DNA from: G965240365 sp965240365
GTDB lineage: Bacteria > Pseudomonadota > Gammaproteobacteria > Eutrophobiales > Eutrophobiaceae
DNA length: 64,000 bases
Reading direction: 5' to 3'
Assembly (NCBI GenBank): GCA_965240365.1
Contig: OZ251218.1
Coordinates: forward strand, 1-64,000
The first letter of the stretch is position 1. Each line of letters opens with the position of its first letter. Positions 55,455-61,891 of the stretch are shown piece by piece. Under the pieces are notes generated by a model that saw only the letters and a list, made by a program, of their open reading frames with translations, ran no database searches and was not told where the DNA came from. The translations under genes were made by a program, and so were the position numbers.

Positions 55455-55871
55455 TTAAATCGGGAAAAAACTCTTGATCACAAGGGAGAGAATGCCTGCT
55501 ATGGTGGTCGCCATCATCCATTTCATCACGGCCATTTGCCGATCCAGTTTGACTATACTGACTTTGACGCCGGTAATCTCATGGCTGAACTTTTCATCAA
55601 GCGCGGCAATCCTGTCGCTCAACTTGTCATCGAGCGCGGCAATCCTGTCGCTCAACTTGTCATCAAGCGCGGCAACCTCTCGGCTGATCCTTTCGCCCAA
55701 CCTCTTTTCAACTTCGTTAATATAAGCTATCAGCCTCTTTTCTGCCCCGTTTATATCGGCTTTTGTGCTCACGTTTTCCGCCGACAGGGCTTCGGCCGCC
55801 TGCTTTGCCTCGGGGTTGGGGATGCCGACCTTGCGGAAGGCTTCGTACACTTCTGTGATCATCGTGGCCAT
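55455..55871 (-). CDS. Tail-anchored coiled-coil protein D, DUF1640/CCDC90-like, three 11-residue repeats
   Basis: The protein has 138 residues. It has the family head (1-40), a connecting helix, three 11-residue units at 66-98 (VAALDDKLSDR, IAALDDKLSDR, IAALDEKFSHE), and a C-terminal membrane segment ending LVIKSFFPI as in protein B. It is the first gene of the upstream cassette, 127 bases before C. The lysE-type gene follows on its upstream side, separated by a composite palindromic repeat. The function is unknown. The conserved position next to giant adhesins suggests, but does not show, a role in their export, assembly or surface presentation. Confidence 0.8.
   Translation of the reverse strand: MATMITEVYEAFRKVGIPNPEAKQAAEALSAENVSTKADINGAEKRLIAYINEVEKRLGERISREVAALDDKLSDRIAALDDKLSDRIAALDEKFSHEITGVKVSIVKLDRQMAVMKWMMATTIAGILSLVIKSFFPI
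55578..55676 (-). repeat. Three tandem 33-base units in coiled-coil gene D
   Basis: 99 bases encode VAALDDKLSDR, IAALDDKLSDR and IAALDEKFSHE. The first two units are almost identical in DNA, which fits recent expansion by slippage. Confidence 0.85.
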
Positions 55872-55903
55872 GCGTTTTCCTCGGGGATTGGTTTGTTCCG
55901 CAG

Positions 55904-55932
55904 AATTTACCGGGAATGGCTTGCTGGCGCAA
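55904..55932 (-). promoter_or_regulatory. Candidate promoter of coiled-coil gene D
   Basis: TTGCGC, 17 bases, TAAATT. It lies between the composite palindrome at 55946-55984 and the start codon at 55871. Confidence 0.4.
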
Positions 55933-55945
55933 GTGTTGTGTTGGC

Positions 55946-55984
55946 ATTCCCGCGTAAGCCCTGCCTGCAGCAGGCAGGGGGAAT
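55946..55984. repeat. Composite palindrome between coiled-coil gene D and the LysE-type gene
   Basis: ATTCCCGC, CCTGCCTGCAGCAGGCAGG, GGGAAT. It marks the outer edge of the duplicated cassette region and lies just after the LysE-type stop. Confidence 0.75.
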
Positions 55985-55988
55985 GACA

Positions 55989-56621
55989 TTAAACAGAAAT
56001 ACTCAGACCATAACGCAGCAGGCTGAAGGCGACCAGCAGCATGATGATGGCGATGACGATGTTGAGTTTGCGCCAGGCGGACGGGCGCGCCAGTACCGGG
56101 GAGAGGGCCTTTGCGCCATAACCCAGGCTGTAGAACCAGGCGCAGGAGGCCAAAACCGCGCCCAGCGTGAACGCGGTCAGGGCATGATCCCGGTATTGAA
56201 CCGAGATGCTGCCTATCAGTAAAACGGTGTCCAGATAGACATGCGGGTTTAGAAATGTCAGCGCCAGCAGGGTGGCCACGGCCGGCCACAGCGCGGTTTT
56301 CTCGGTGTCTGCCGCGGCGGTCAGGGCGTCCGCCCGGCCGGCCGCCCCGAGACTTTTACAGGCATAAAAAAGCAGTATGCCCACCCCCAGAAACGCGGCC
56401 ACTTTGAGGATGAGCGGATAGCGGGATATATGGTCGCCAAGACCCAGCACGCCGGCAATGATCAACACGGCATCGGCGACAAAGCAGATCGTGCACAGGG
56501 TAAAGACATGATTTTTGAGCAGGCCCTGTTGCAGCACATAGGCATTTTGAGCGCCAATGACCATAATCAGTCCGGCCCCGATCAGCAGGCCATTGATAAA
56601 CGGCAGCAGCAGGGTATTCAT
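55989..56621 (-). CDS. LysE/ArgO-family basic amino acid exporter
   Basis: The protein has 210 residues, the normal length for the family, with about six hydrophobic membrane segments. Two family signatures are clear: GAQNAYVLQQGL near residues 23-34 and the central FLNPHVYLDTVLLIG, as in E. coli ArgO and Corynebacterium LysE. The expected role is export of arginine or lysine across the inner membrane. Its ATG overlaps the stop of the hisM-like gene by four bases (ATGA), so it is translationally coupled as the last gene of the importer operon. Placing an exporter in an importer operon is unusual. The substrate (Arg, Lys or both) cannot be decided from sequence. Confidence 0.9.
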   Translation of the reverse strand: MNTLLLPFINGLLIGAGLIMVIGAQNAYVLQQGLLKNHVFTLCTICFVADAVLIIAGVLGLGDHISRYPLILKVAAFLGVGILLFYACKSLGAAGRADALTAAADTEKTALWPAVATLLALTFLNPHVYLDTVLLIGSISVQYRDHALTAFTLGAVLASCAWFYSLGYGAKALSPVLARPSAWRKLNIVIAIIMLLVAFSLLRYGLSISV

Positions 56622-57322
56622 TGCGCGCGGCCTTTGTGGGCGGGGTTGAGGTGCCTGAGATAGTGTTTTTCAAGTTGTCTGAAAAGCCAGACAATCAGAA
56701 AGGTGACGCAAAGGTAGAACAGGGCGGCGGTCAGGAAGGCTTCAAACGGCGCATAATAGCGCGAATTGATGATCCTGGCCGTGCCGAACAGGTCAACCAG
56801 GGTGATAACGCCGGCCAGCGCGGTGGCATGCAGCATGAAGATCACTTCGTTGCCGTACATGGGGATGGAGCGGCGCAGCGCGCTGGGCAGGATGATATGG
56901 CGGTATTTTACATACGCGCTCATGCCGCAGGCCGTGGCGGCCTCGATCTCGCCTTTGGGCGTTTGCAGGATGGCGCCGCGGAATATTTCAGCGGTATAGG
57001 CCGCCGTATTGAGGGTAAACGCGATCACCGCGCACCACCAGGCCTCTTTGAGCACGGGCCAGAACGGGCCCGCCTTGATCCAGTCGAACTGGGACAACCC
57101 GTAATAGATCACAAACAGTTGAATCAGGAGCGGCGTGCCCCGGAAGATATAGATGAATCCCTTTACCGGCCAGGCGAGCAGCCTATTGCCCAGGGCCGCC
57201 AACAAGGCCAGCGGGATGGACAGGGCCAGGCCCATAAGCACGGAAACGATCAGAAGCTGTAAGGTTAATGCCAGCCCGCTGATAAACAGTGGCAGATTTT
57301 CAAAGATGATAGATGGGGTCAT
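56618..57322 (-). CDS. hisM: Basic amino acid ABC transporter permease, HisM-like
   Basis: The protein has 234 residues with about five membrane helices. The permease EAA loop is present (EAATACGMSAYVKYRHIILP), the site that docks on the ATPase. RGTPLLIQLFVIYYGLSQFDW is typical of HisM/ArtM/OccM permeases. Its ATG directly follows the TAA stop of the hisQ-like gene, with GGAGGG just upstream as ribosome-binding site. It forms the inner-membrane channel with the HisQ-like partner, powered by the ATPase encoded first in the operon. Substrates are probably Arg, Lys, ornithine or His. Confidence 0.9.
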   Translation of the reverse strand: MTPSIIFENLPLFISGLALTLQLLIVSVLMGLALSIPLALLAALGNRLLAWPVKGFIYIFRGTPLLIQLFVIYYGLSQFDWIKAGPFWPVLKEAWWCAVIAFTLNTAAYTAEIFRGAILQTPKGEIEAATACGMSAYVKYRHIILPSALRRSIPMYGNEVIFMLHATALAGVITLVDLFGTARIINSRYYAPFEAFLTAALFYLCVTFLIVWLFRQLEKHYLRHLNPAHKGRAQ

Positions 57323-58006
57323 TTAACACCCTCCCCTGGCATAGCGCCGTTGCAGCCAGCGCAATAACAGATCACTGCCGAGCGTGATCAGTAAAAACAG
57401 GATCGCCACCAGCAGATAAAATGTAAACGGCTTGCGCAGGCTGTTGGCGGCGATCCCCGCGTTGAAAACCATGTCTTGCAGACCGATCAGCGAGACCAGC
57501 GAGGTGGTCTTGACCAGCACCAGCCAGTTGTTGAAAAAACCCGGCATGGCATGCCGCGCCATGGCCGGCAGGGTGATCAGTCTGAAGACCTGCCAGGCGT
57601 TCATCCCGTAGGCGTGGCCGGCCTCGATCTGGCCCCTGGGCACGGCCATAATGGCGCCGCGGAAGGTCTCGCCCATATAGGCCCCGAAGATAAAGCCGAT
57701 GGTCAATACCCCGGCCATAAACGGGTTGACATCAATATAACCCCAGCCCAGTTCAGCGCCGATGGCATTGACCAGCGCCTGCCCGCCGAAGAAGATCAGC
57801 ATCATCAGCACGATATCGGGGATGCCGCGGATAATGGTGGTGTAAAGGCCTGCGATCCAGCGCGCCAGGGGCGGGCCGTACAGTTTTGCGGTGGCCGCGA
57901 ACATGCCGAGCAGCACGGCCAGCAGCAGGGACAGCACGGCGACCTTGACCGTCAGCGAGGCGCCTTGCAGCACAAACGGCAGGTAGCCTGCAAAGATGTC
58001 GGGCAT
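57323..58006 (-). CDS. hisQ: Basic amino acid ABC transporter permease, HisQ-like
   Basis: The protein has 227 residues, close to the 228 of enterobacterial HisQ. It has several membrane helices, the IRGIPDIVLMMLIFFGGQAL stretch characteristic of the HisQ/ArtQ group, and the EAA loop EAGHAYGMNAWQVFRLITLP. It pairs with the HisM-like protein as a heterodimeric channel. It is separated from the binding-protein gene by 57 bases that contain a strong GC hairpin, and abuts hisM with no gap. Confidence 0.9.
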   Translation of the reverse strand: MPDIFAGYLPFVLQGASLTVKVAVLSLLLAVLLGMFAATAKLYGPPLARWIAGLYTTIIRGIPDIVLMMLIFFGGQALVNAIGAELGWGYIDVNPFMAGVLTIGFIFGAYMGETFRGAIMAVPRGQIEAGHAYGMNAWQVFRLITLPAMARHAMPGFFNNWLVLVKTTSLVSLIGLQDMVFNAGIAANSLRKPFTFYLLVAILFLLITLGSDLLLRWLQRRYARGGC

Positions 58007-58020
58007 GGCATGCAGCGGCT

Positions 58021-58048
58021 AAAAGGCCCCGGCGCCGGCCGGGGCCTT
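58021..58048 (-). terminator. Strong GC hairpin between binding-protein and permease genes
   Basis: AAGGCCCCGGC / GCCGGGGCCTT, 11-base perfect arms, 4-base loop, followed by TT on the minus strand. It lies in the 57-base gap after the binding-protein stop. Such hairpins commonly keep binding-protein transcripts more abundant than permease transcripts by partial termination or 3' protection. Confidence 0.6.
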
Positions 58049-58063
58049 GCGTTTCGCGGCCGG

Positions 58064-58897
58064 CTATTCGCCGTAAATATCGAAATCGAAATATCTGGCG
58101 CGCACCCTGTCGTATTCGCCGTTTTGCCGGATGGCGGCGATGGCCTGGTTGAGCCGGCTGAGCAGCACGGTGTCTTCCTTGCGCGCCACGATACCGATGC
58201 CTTCGCCAAAGTAGGCGGTATCGGTATAGCTGTCGCCGATAAATTCATAGGGCGCGCCCCGGTCGCTGTTCAGAAATTCGAGCAGGACGAAGGCGTCGGC
58301 AAATATCAGGTCCAGCCGGGCCGCTTCAAGATCCAGATAGGCCTCTTCCTGGGTGCCGTAGCGCTTGACGTTGACGCCCTCGCCAAAGACCCCGGTGATG
58401 AATTTGTCGGAGACCGTGCCGCGCTGCACGCCCACGTTTTTACCGGCCAGACCCTCTTTGGAAATGGCGGCCGTCTCGCCTTTTTTATGGATGAAGCGGG
58501 CCGGGGACTGGTAATAGCGGTCGCTAAAGGCAACTTTCTGCTTGCGCTCTTCGGTGATCGACATCGAGGCGATGATGACGTCATATTTTTTTGCGAGCAG
58601 GGCGGGGATGATGCCGTCCCAGTCCTGGGTGACCAGTTCGCACTTGCGCTTCATGTTGGCGCACAGAGCATGGGCGATATCAATATCAAAGCCGCCGAGT
58701 CCGCCGTCTTTATCCACAAAGCTGAACGGCGGATAGGCGCCTTCGACCCCCACCCGCAGGACTTCCACCTGCGCCGGGGCCGGTTCCGCGGGCGCGGCCG
58801 CCTTTGGCGCCTCTTCTTCTCCGCCGCCGCCGCAAGCGGCCAGCAGGCCCAGGCCGGCAATAAGCGCGGCCAGATTTATCAGTACTTGTTTCATCAT
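58064..58897 (-). CDS. Amino acid-binding lipoprotein of the ABC importer, solute-binding family 3
   Basis: The protein has 277 residues. A lipoprotein signal ends in LLAAC with the lipidated Cys at 22, followed by a Glu/Ala/Pro-rich tether. The mature part starts LRVGVEGAYPPFSFVDKDG and contains GFDIDIAHALC, QDWDGIIPALLAKKYDVIIA and SMSITEERKQKVAFSDRYY, all typical of the HisJ/ArgT/ArtI family. It captures the substrate in the periplasm and hands it to the HisQM-like channel. Most HisJ-type proteins of Gram-negatives are soluble; a lipid anchor is less common. The gene starts 9 bases after the ATPase gene. The order ATPase, binding protein, Q, M is that of E. coli artPIQM. Confidence 0.92.
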   Translation of the reverse strand: MMKQVLINLAALIAGLGLLAACGGGGEEEAPKAAAPAEPAPAQVEVLRVGVEGAYPPFSFVDKDGGLGGFDIDIAHALCANMKRKCELVTQDWDGIIPALLAKKYDVIIASMSITEERKQKVAFSDRYYQSPARFIHKKGETAAISKEGLAGKNVGVQRGTVSDKFITGVFGEGVNVKRYGTQEEAYLDLEAARLDLIFADAFVLLEFLNSDRGAPYEFIGDSYTDTAYFGEGIGIVARKEDTVLLSRLNQAIAAIRQNGEYDRVRARYFDFDIYGE

Positions 58898-58906
58898 GTT
58901 TTCTCC

Positions 58907-59662
58907 TTAAAAATCCTTCGAAATAAAGCGTTGGAAGCGCGCTGATTTGGAATGTTGAAAGACCTCGATGGGCGAGCCGTCTTCGGCAATGATACCCTCA
59001 TCGAAGAAAATGATCCGGCTGGATACCTCGCAGGCGAATTTGAGTTCATGGGTCACGACCAGCATGGTGCGGCCCTGCTCGGCCAGCGCCCGGATCACAT
59101 TCAGGACTTCTTCCACCAGTTCGGGATCCAGGGCCGAGGTGGGTTCATCGAACAGCAGAATATCGGGTTCCATGGCCAGCGCCCGCGCGATGGCGGCGCG
59201 CTGTTGCTGGCCGCCCGATAACTGGGCCGGGTAGAAATCATGCCGGTGCGACATATTGACCTGGGCCAGGTATTTTTCAGCCCTGGCTTTGGCCTCGGGC
59301 TTGTTGAGCTTGAGCACCGTGGTCAGGGCAATGGCGACATTCTCCAGCACGGTCATGTGCGACCACAGGTTAAACTGCTGAAAGACCATCGCCATCCGGG
59401 TGCGCAGATACAGCATTTGTTGCTTGTCGGAGACGACCGGCTCGCCCCGGCTGTTTTGTTTCACCGCGACTTCCTGATTGAGCAATGTCACGGCGCCCTT
59501 TGTGGGCATGTCGAGAAAGTTGATACAGCGCAGAAAGGTGCTCTTGCCGGAACCGCTGCGCCCCAGGATGCAAATAACGTCCCCCTTGCTGGCGGAAAGC
59601 GTGACGCCCTTGATGACCTCCACGGCGCCGAAACTTTTATGTAAATCCTTGACCTTTAGCAA
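58907..59662 (-). CDS. hisP: Basic amino acid ABC transporter ATPase, HisP-like
   Basis: The protein has 251 residues. It has Walker A GRSGSGKST (34-42), Q-loop MVFQQFNLWSHMTV, signature LSGGQQQR, Walker B with D-loop ILLFDEPTSALDPE, and switch His in VVTHE. The extra loop with LYLRTRMAMVFQQFNLW is of HisP/AotP type. The start must be TTG: the frame upstream has no ATG, GTG or other TTG before an in-frame stop about 84 bases away. The ribosome-binding site is poor (GGGGG). This is the first gene of the five-gene operon. It energises uptake through the two permeases. Confidence 0.93.
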   Translation of the reverse strand: MLKVKDLHKSFGAVEVIKGVTLSASKGDVICILGRSGSGKSTFLRCINFLDMPTKGAVTLLNQEVAVKQNSRGEPVVSDKQQMLYLRTRMAMVFQQFNLWSHMTVLENVAIALTTVLKLNKPEAKARAEKYLAQVNMSHRHDFYPAQLSGGQQQRAAIARALAMEPDILLFDEPTSALDPELVEEVLNVIRALAEQGRTMLVVTHELKFACEVSSRIIFFDEGIIAEDGSPIEVFQHSKSARFQRFISKDF

Positions 59663-59777
59663 AGGAGAACCCCCGGGGAATCTGCAAACGGATCGCCGGG
59701 CTTTGCCCTGCTGAGGGGCAGACCGGCAATACAGGCGCGCAGATTAACCTAAATGCGGCGGTTTGTCTTGAATTGTC

Positions 59778-59818
59778 ATTCCCGCCCGGGCCCTGCCTGC
59801 TGCAGGCAGGGCCGGAAT
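59778..59818. repeat. Composite palindrome upstream of the importer operon
   Basis: ATTCCCGC, CCCTGCCTGCTGCAGGCAGGG core, CCGGAAT. It occupies the 233-base gap between hisP and efp, which is otherwise without a gene. This copy is well away from the adhesins, so the element is genome-dispersed. Confidence 0.75.
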
Positions 59819-59895
59819 CCAGGAGAGCGATGCCGGGATGTTGAAAAGGCTCCGGCGTTCAACCGCCCGCCCAGACAAGGCGGAATGACACCCCC

Positions 59896-60465
59896 TTACT
59901 CCTTCGCGCGGCTGACGTATTCTCCCGTGCGGGTGTCGATTTTTAACAGTTCGCCGTTCTCGATGAACAGCGGGACCTTGACAATCGCGCCCGTCTCCAG
60001 GGTAGCCGGCTTGGAGCCGCCCTGGGCGGTGTCGCCGCGCACGCCGGGGTCGGTCTCGGTGATCTGCAGGATAACAAAATTGGGCGGGCTTACGGACAAC
60101 GGCTCATTATTCCAGAGCGTGACCGCGCAGCGTTCCTCTCCCTTGAGCCACGGCCTGGCCTCGGCCACGGCCGTTGCGCGGGCGGCGTGTTGTTCAAAGG
60201 TGTCCTGCTCCATGAAATACCATTGCTCGCCATCGTTGTAGAGGTATTGCATCTCCAGTTCAATGACATCCGCGGCCTCGATGGATTCGCCGGACTTATA
60301 GGTCTTTTCCAGCACCCGGCCCGTTTTCAGGTTGCGGAATTTGACCCGGTTAAAGGCCTGCCCCTTGCCGGGCTTGACGAATACGTTTTCAATAATGGAG
60401 CAGGGATCGCCATCCAGCATGACCTTCAGGCCGGGTTTAAATTCATTTGTGTTATAGGTCGCCAT
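59896..60465 (-). CDS. efp: Translation elongation factor EF-P
   Basis: The protein has 189 residues, the family length (E. coli 188), with the three OB-like domains: KOW-like N domain (MATYNTNEFKPGLKVMLDGD), middle domain (EMQYLYNDGEQWYFMEQDTF) and C-terminal domain ending VDTRTGEY-type (KIDTRTGEYVSRAKE). The modified loop is VKPGKGQAF with Lys34, the residue that receives (R)-beta-lysine in gammaproteobacteria. EF-P relieves ribosome stalling at consecutive prolines. It is divergent from epmB, whose product makes the modifying group, as in enterobacteria. epmA is not in the window. GAGGAAAAA just before the ATG is a good ribosome-binding site. Confidence 0.98.
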   Translation of the reverse strand: MATYNTNEFKPGLKVMLDGDPCSIIENVFVKPGKGQAFNRVKFRNLKTGRVLEKTYKSGESIEAADVIELEMQYLYNDGEQWYFMEQDTFEQHAARATAVAEARPWLKGEERCAVTLWNNEPLSVSPPNFVILQITETDPGVRGDTAQGGSKPATLETGAIVKVPLFIENGELLKIDTRTGEYVSRAKE

Positions 60466-60542
60466 TTTTTCCTCTTTTCAAACACGCTTGAAAGCGATTA
60501 TGCTCGCCCTTAATCGCCAATAAAAAACGGCATATCATACAT

Positions 60543-60602
60543 GGAAACTCTGATTGAACCAGAGTTTCCTGCGGTACAGGGACCTGCCTGCAGCAGGCAG
60601 GT
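60543..60602. repeat. Hairpin and palindrome in the efp-epmB intergenic region
   Basis: GGAAACTCT / AGAGTTTCC (60543-60569, 9-base arms, 9-base loop) and ACCTGCCTGC-A-GCAGGCAGGT-type palindrome (60582-60602). The divergent promoters of efp and epmB must lie in this 277-base gap; I could not assign them with confidence. Confidence 0.65.
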
Positions 60603-60742
60603 GTGCCGCCCCAGAATCAATAACTTGGCAATGACGTATGTCATTGATTTTGAAGAAAGGTGAAAATCGCATTTTCGCCTTGCGTGCTCTGAGAAGTCCA
60701 GGATGGACTTATTCAGAGCTTCCACATGGAAACCGGTCAATA

Positions 60743-61729
60743 ATGCAGCCTTTATCCTGGCAGGAACAACTGGCGCGCGCCATCCGCCGCCCCGAGGCGT
60801 TGCTGAGCTATGTCGGGCTGCGGGCCGACGCGCTCGGCTTCAGCCCGGAAGCGCTGCGCGGATTTCCGCTGCGGGTGCCGCATGCCTTTGCGGATCGCAT
60901 CCGGAAGGGCGACCCCGAAGACCCCTTGTTGCGGCAGGTGTTTCCCTTTAGCGCGGAAGCGCGCCCCGCCCCGGGTTTCGTCACCGACCCGCTCGGCGAG
61001 GCGGCAATGCGCGGGGCGCCGGGCTTGCTGCAAAAATACCACGGCCGGGTATTGGCGATCACGACCGGCGCCTGCGCGATACACTGCCGCTATTGTTTTC
61101 GCCGCCATTTCCCCTATCAGGATTCTGCCATGACGCGCGGTAATCTCGACCGTAGCCTGGCCGCGATAGAAGCGGACAAGTCCATTGCAGAGGTCATCCT
61201 GAGCGGCGGTGACCCGTTGAGCCTGTCCGATCGGCGTTTATTCGATTTTTTTGACGCGCTCTCGGCGATCAGGCATATCAAGCGCATACGCTTTCACACT
61301 CGCCTGCCCATCGTCCTGCCCGCGAGAATCTCCGCCGCCTTGACGGCCCGGCTGGCCGCCTCCGCCAAGACCGTTGTGTTTGTACTGCATATAAATCATG
61401 CCAATGAGATTGACGGGGATGTCATCGCCGCGGCCATGCTGCTGAGAAAGGCCGGTATTTTGCTGTTTAATCAGTCTGTATTGCTGCGCGGCGTGAATGA
61501 TTCGGTCGAGCGGCTGATCGCATTATCCGAGACCTTGATAGAAAACGGGATCTCGCCCTACTATCTGCATCTGCTCGACCCGGTGGCCGGCGCCGCCCAT
61601 TACGCCGTGGGGCCCGCGCGCGCCACCCGGCTGATCACCGCCATGCGGTCGCGGGTCTCCGGCTACCTTGTGCCGAGGCTGGCGCGGGAAGAAAACGGCG
61701 CGCCGGCGAAGACCTTGTTGTTGGGTTGA
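60743..61729 (+). CDS. epmB: EF-P beta-lysylation protein EpmB (lysine 2,3-aminomutase)
   Basis: The protein has 328 residues from the ATG at 60743. The frame stays open upstream to 60638, but those 35 extra residues do not resemble the family, whereas PLSWQEQLARAI aligns with the E. coli EpmB start. It is a radical SAM enzyme: Cys111, Cys115 and Cys118 form CX3CX2C in CAIHCRYCFRRHFPY, followed by LSGGDPLSLSD. The C terminus has LVPRLARE and PAKTLLLG; its Lys is the likely PLP-binding lysine as in lysine aminomutases. It converts (S)-alpha-lysine to (R)-beta-lysine, which EpmA attaches to EF-P Lys34. It is divergent from efp with 277 bases between them. Confidence 0.95.
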   Translation: MQPLSWQEQLARAIRRPEALLSYVGLRADALGFSPEALRGFPLRVPHAFADRIRKGDPEDPLLRQVFPFSAEARPAPGFVTDPLGEAAMRGAPGLLQKYHGRVLAITTGACAIHCRYCFRRHFPYQDSAMTRGNLDRSLAAIEADKSIAEVILSGGDPLSLSDRRLFDFFDALSAIRHIKRIRFHTRLPIVLPARISAALTARLAASAKTVVFVLHINHANEIDGDVIAAAMLLRKAGILLFNQSVLLRGVNDSVERLIALSETLIENGISPYYLHLLDPVAGAAHYAVGPARATRLITAMRSRVSGYLVPRLAREENGAPAKTLLLG

Positions 61730-61740
61730 GGGGTTTATTG

Positions 61741-61770
61741 TTGTCATTCCCGCTCAAGCGAGAATGACAA
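61741..61770. terminator. Hairpin 3' of epmB, ATTCC-type repeat
   Basis: TTGTCATTCCCGCT / AGCGAGAATGACAA, 14-base arms with one mismatch, 2-base loop, 11 bases after the epmB stop. It is a dispersed-repeat copy that may serve as a transcript end; it lacks a U-tract. Confidence 0.5.
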
Positions 61771-61891
61771 CAGATGTCTCATTCTGGCCGGTCTGGTATT
61801 GAACCCGCGCACCCGCTTGCAATCCCAGGCACAAGGCGTTACCTTGCCACACTCTTTCAAACAATCAACTTCACGCTGGAGGTCTCAGCTT

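Noticed and set aside
60638..60742. Longer N terminus for EpmB
   Set aside because: The extra 35 residues do not resemble the family and overlap intergenic palindromes; the ATG at 60743 gives a normal N terminus.
61799..61891. Longer N terminus for SorA
   Set aside because: It would bury the Tat motif; GGAGG before 61892 supports the later start.
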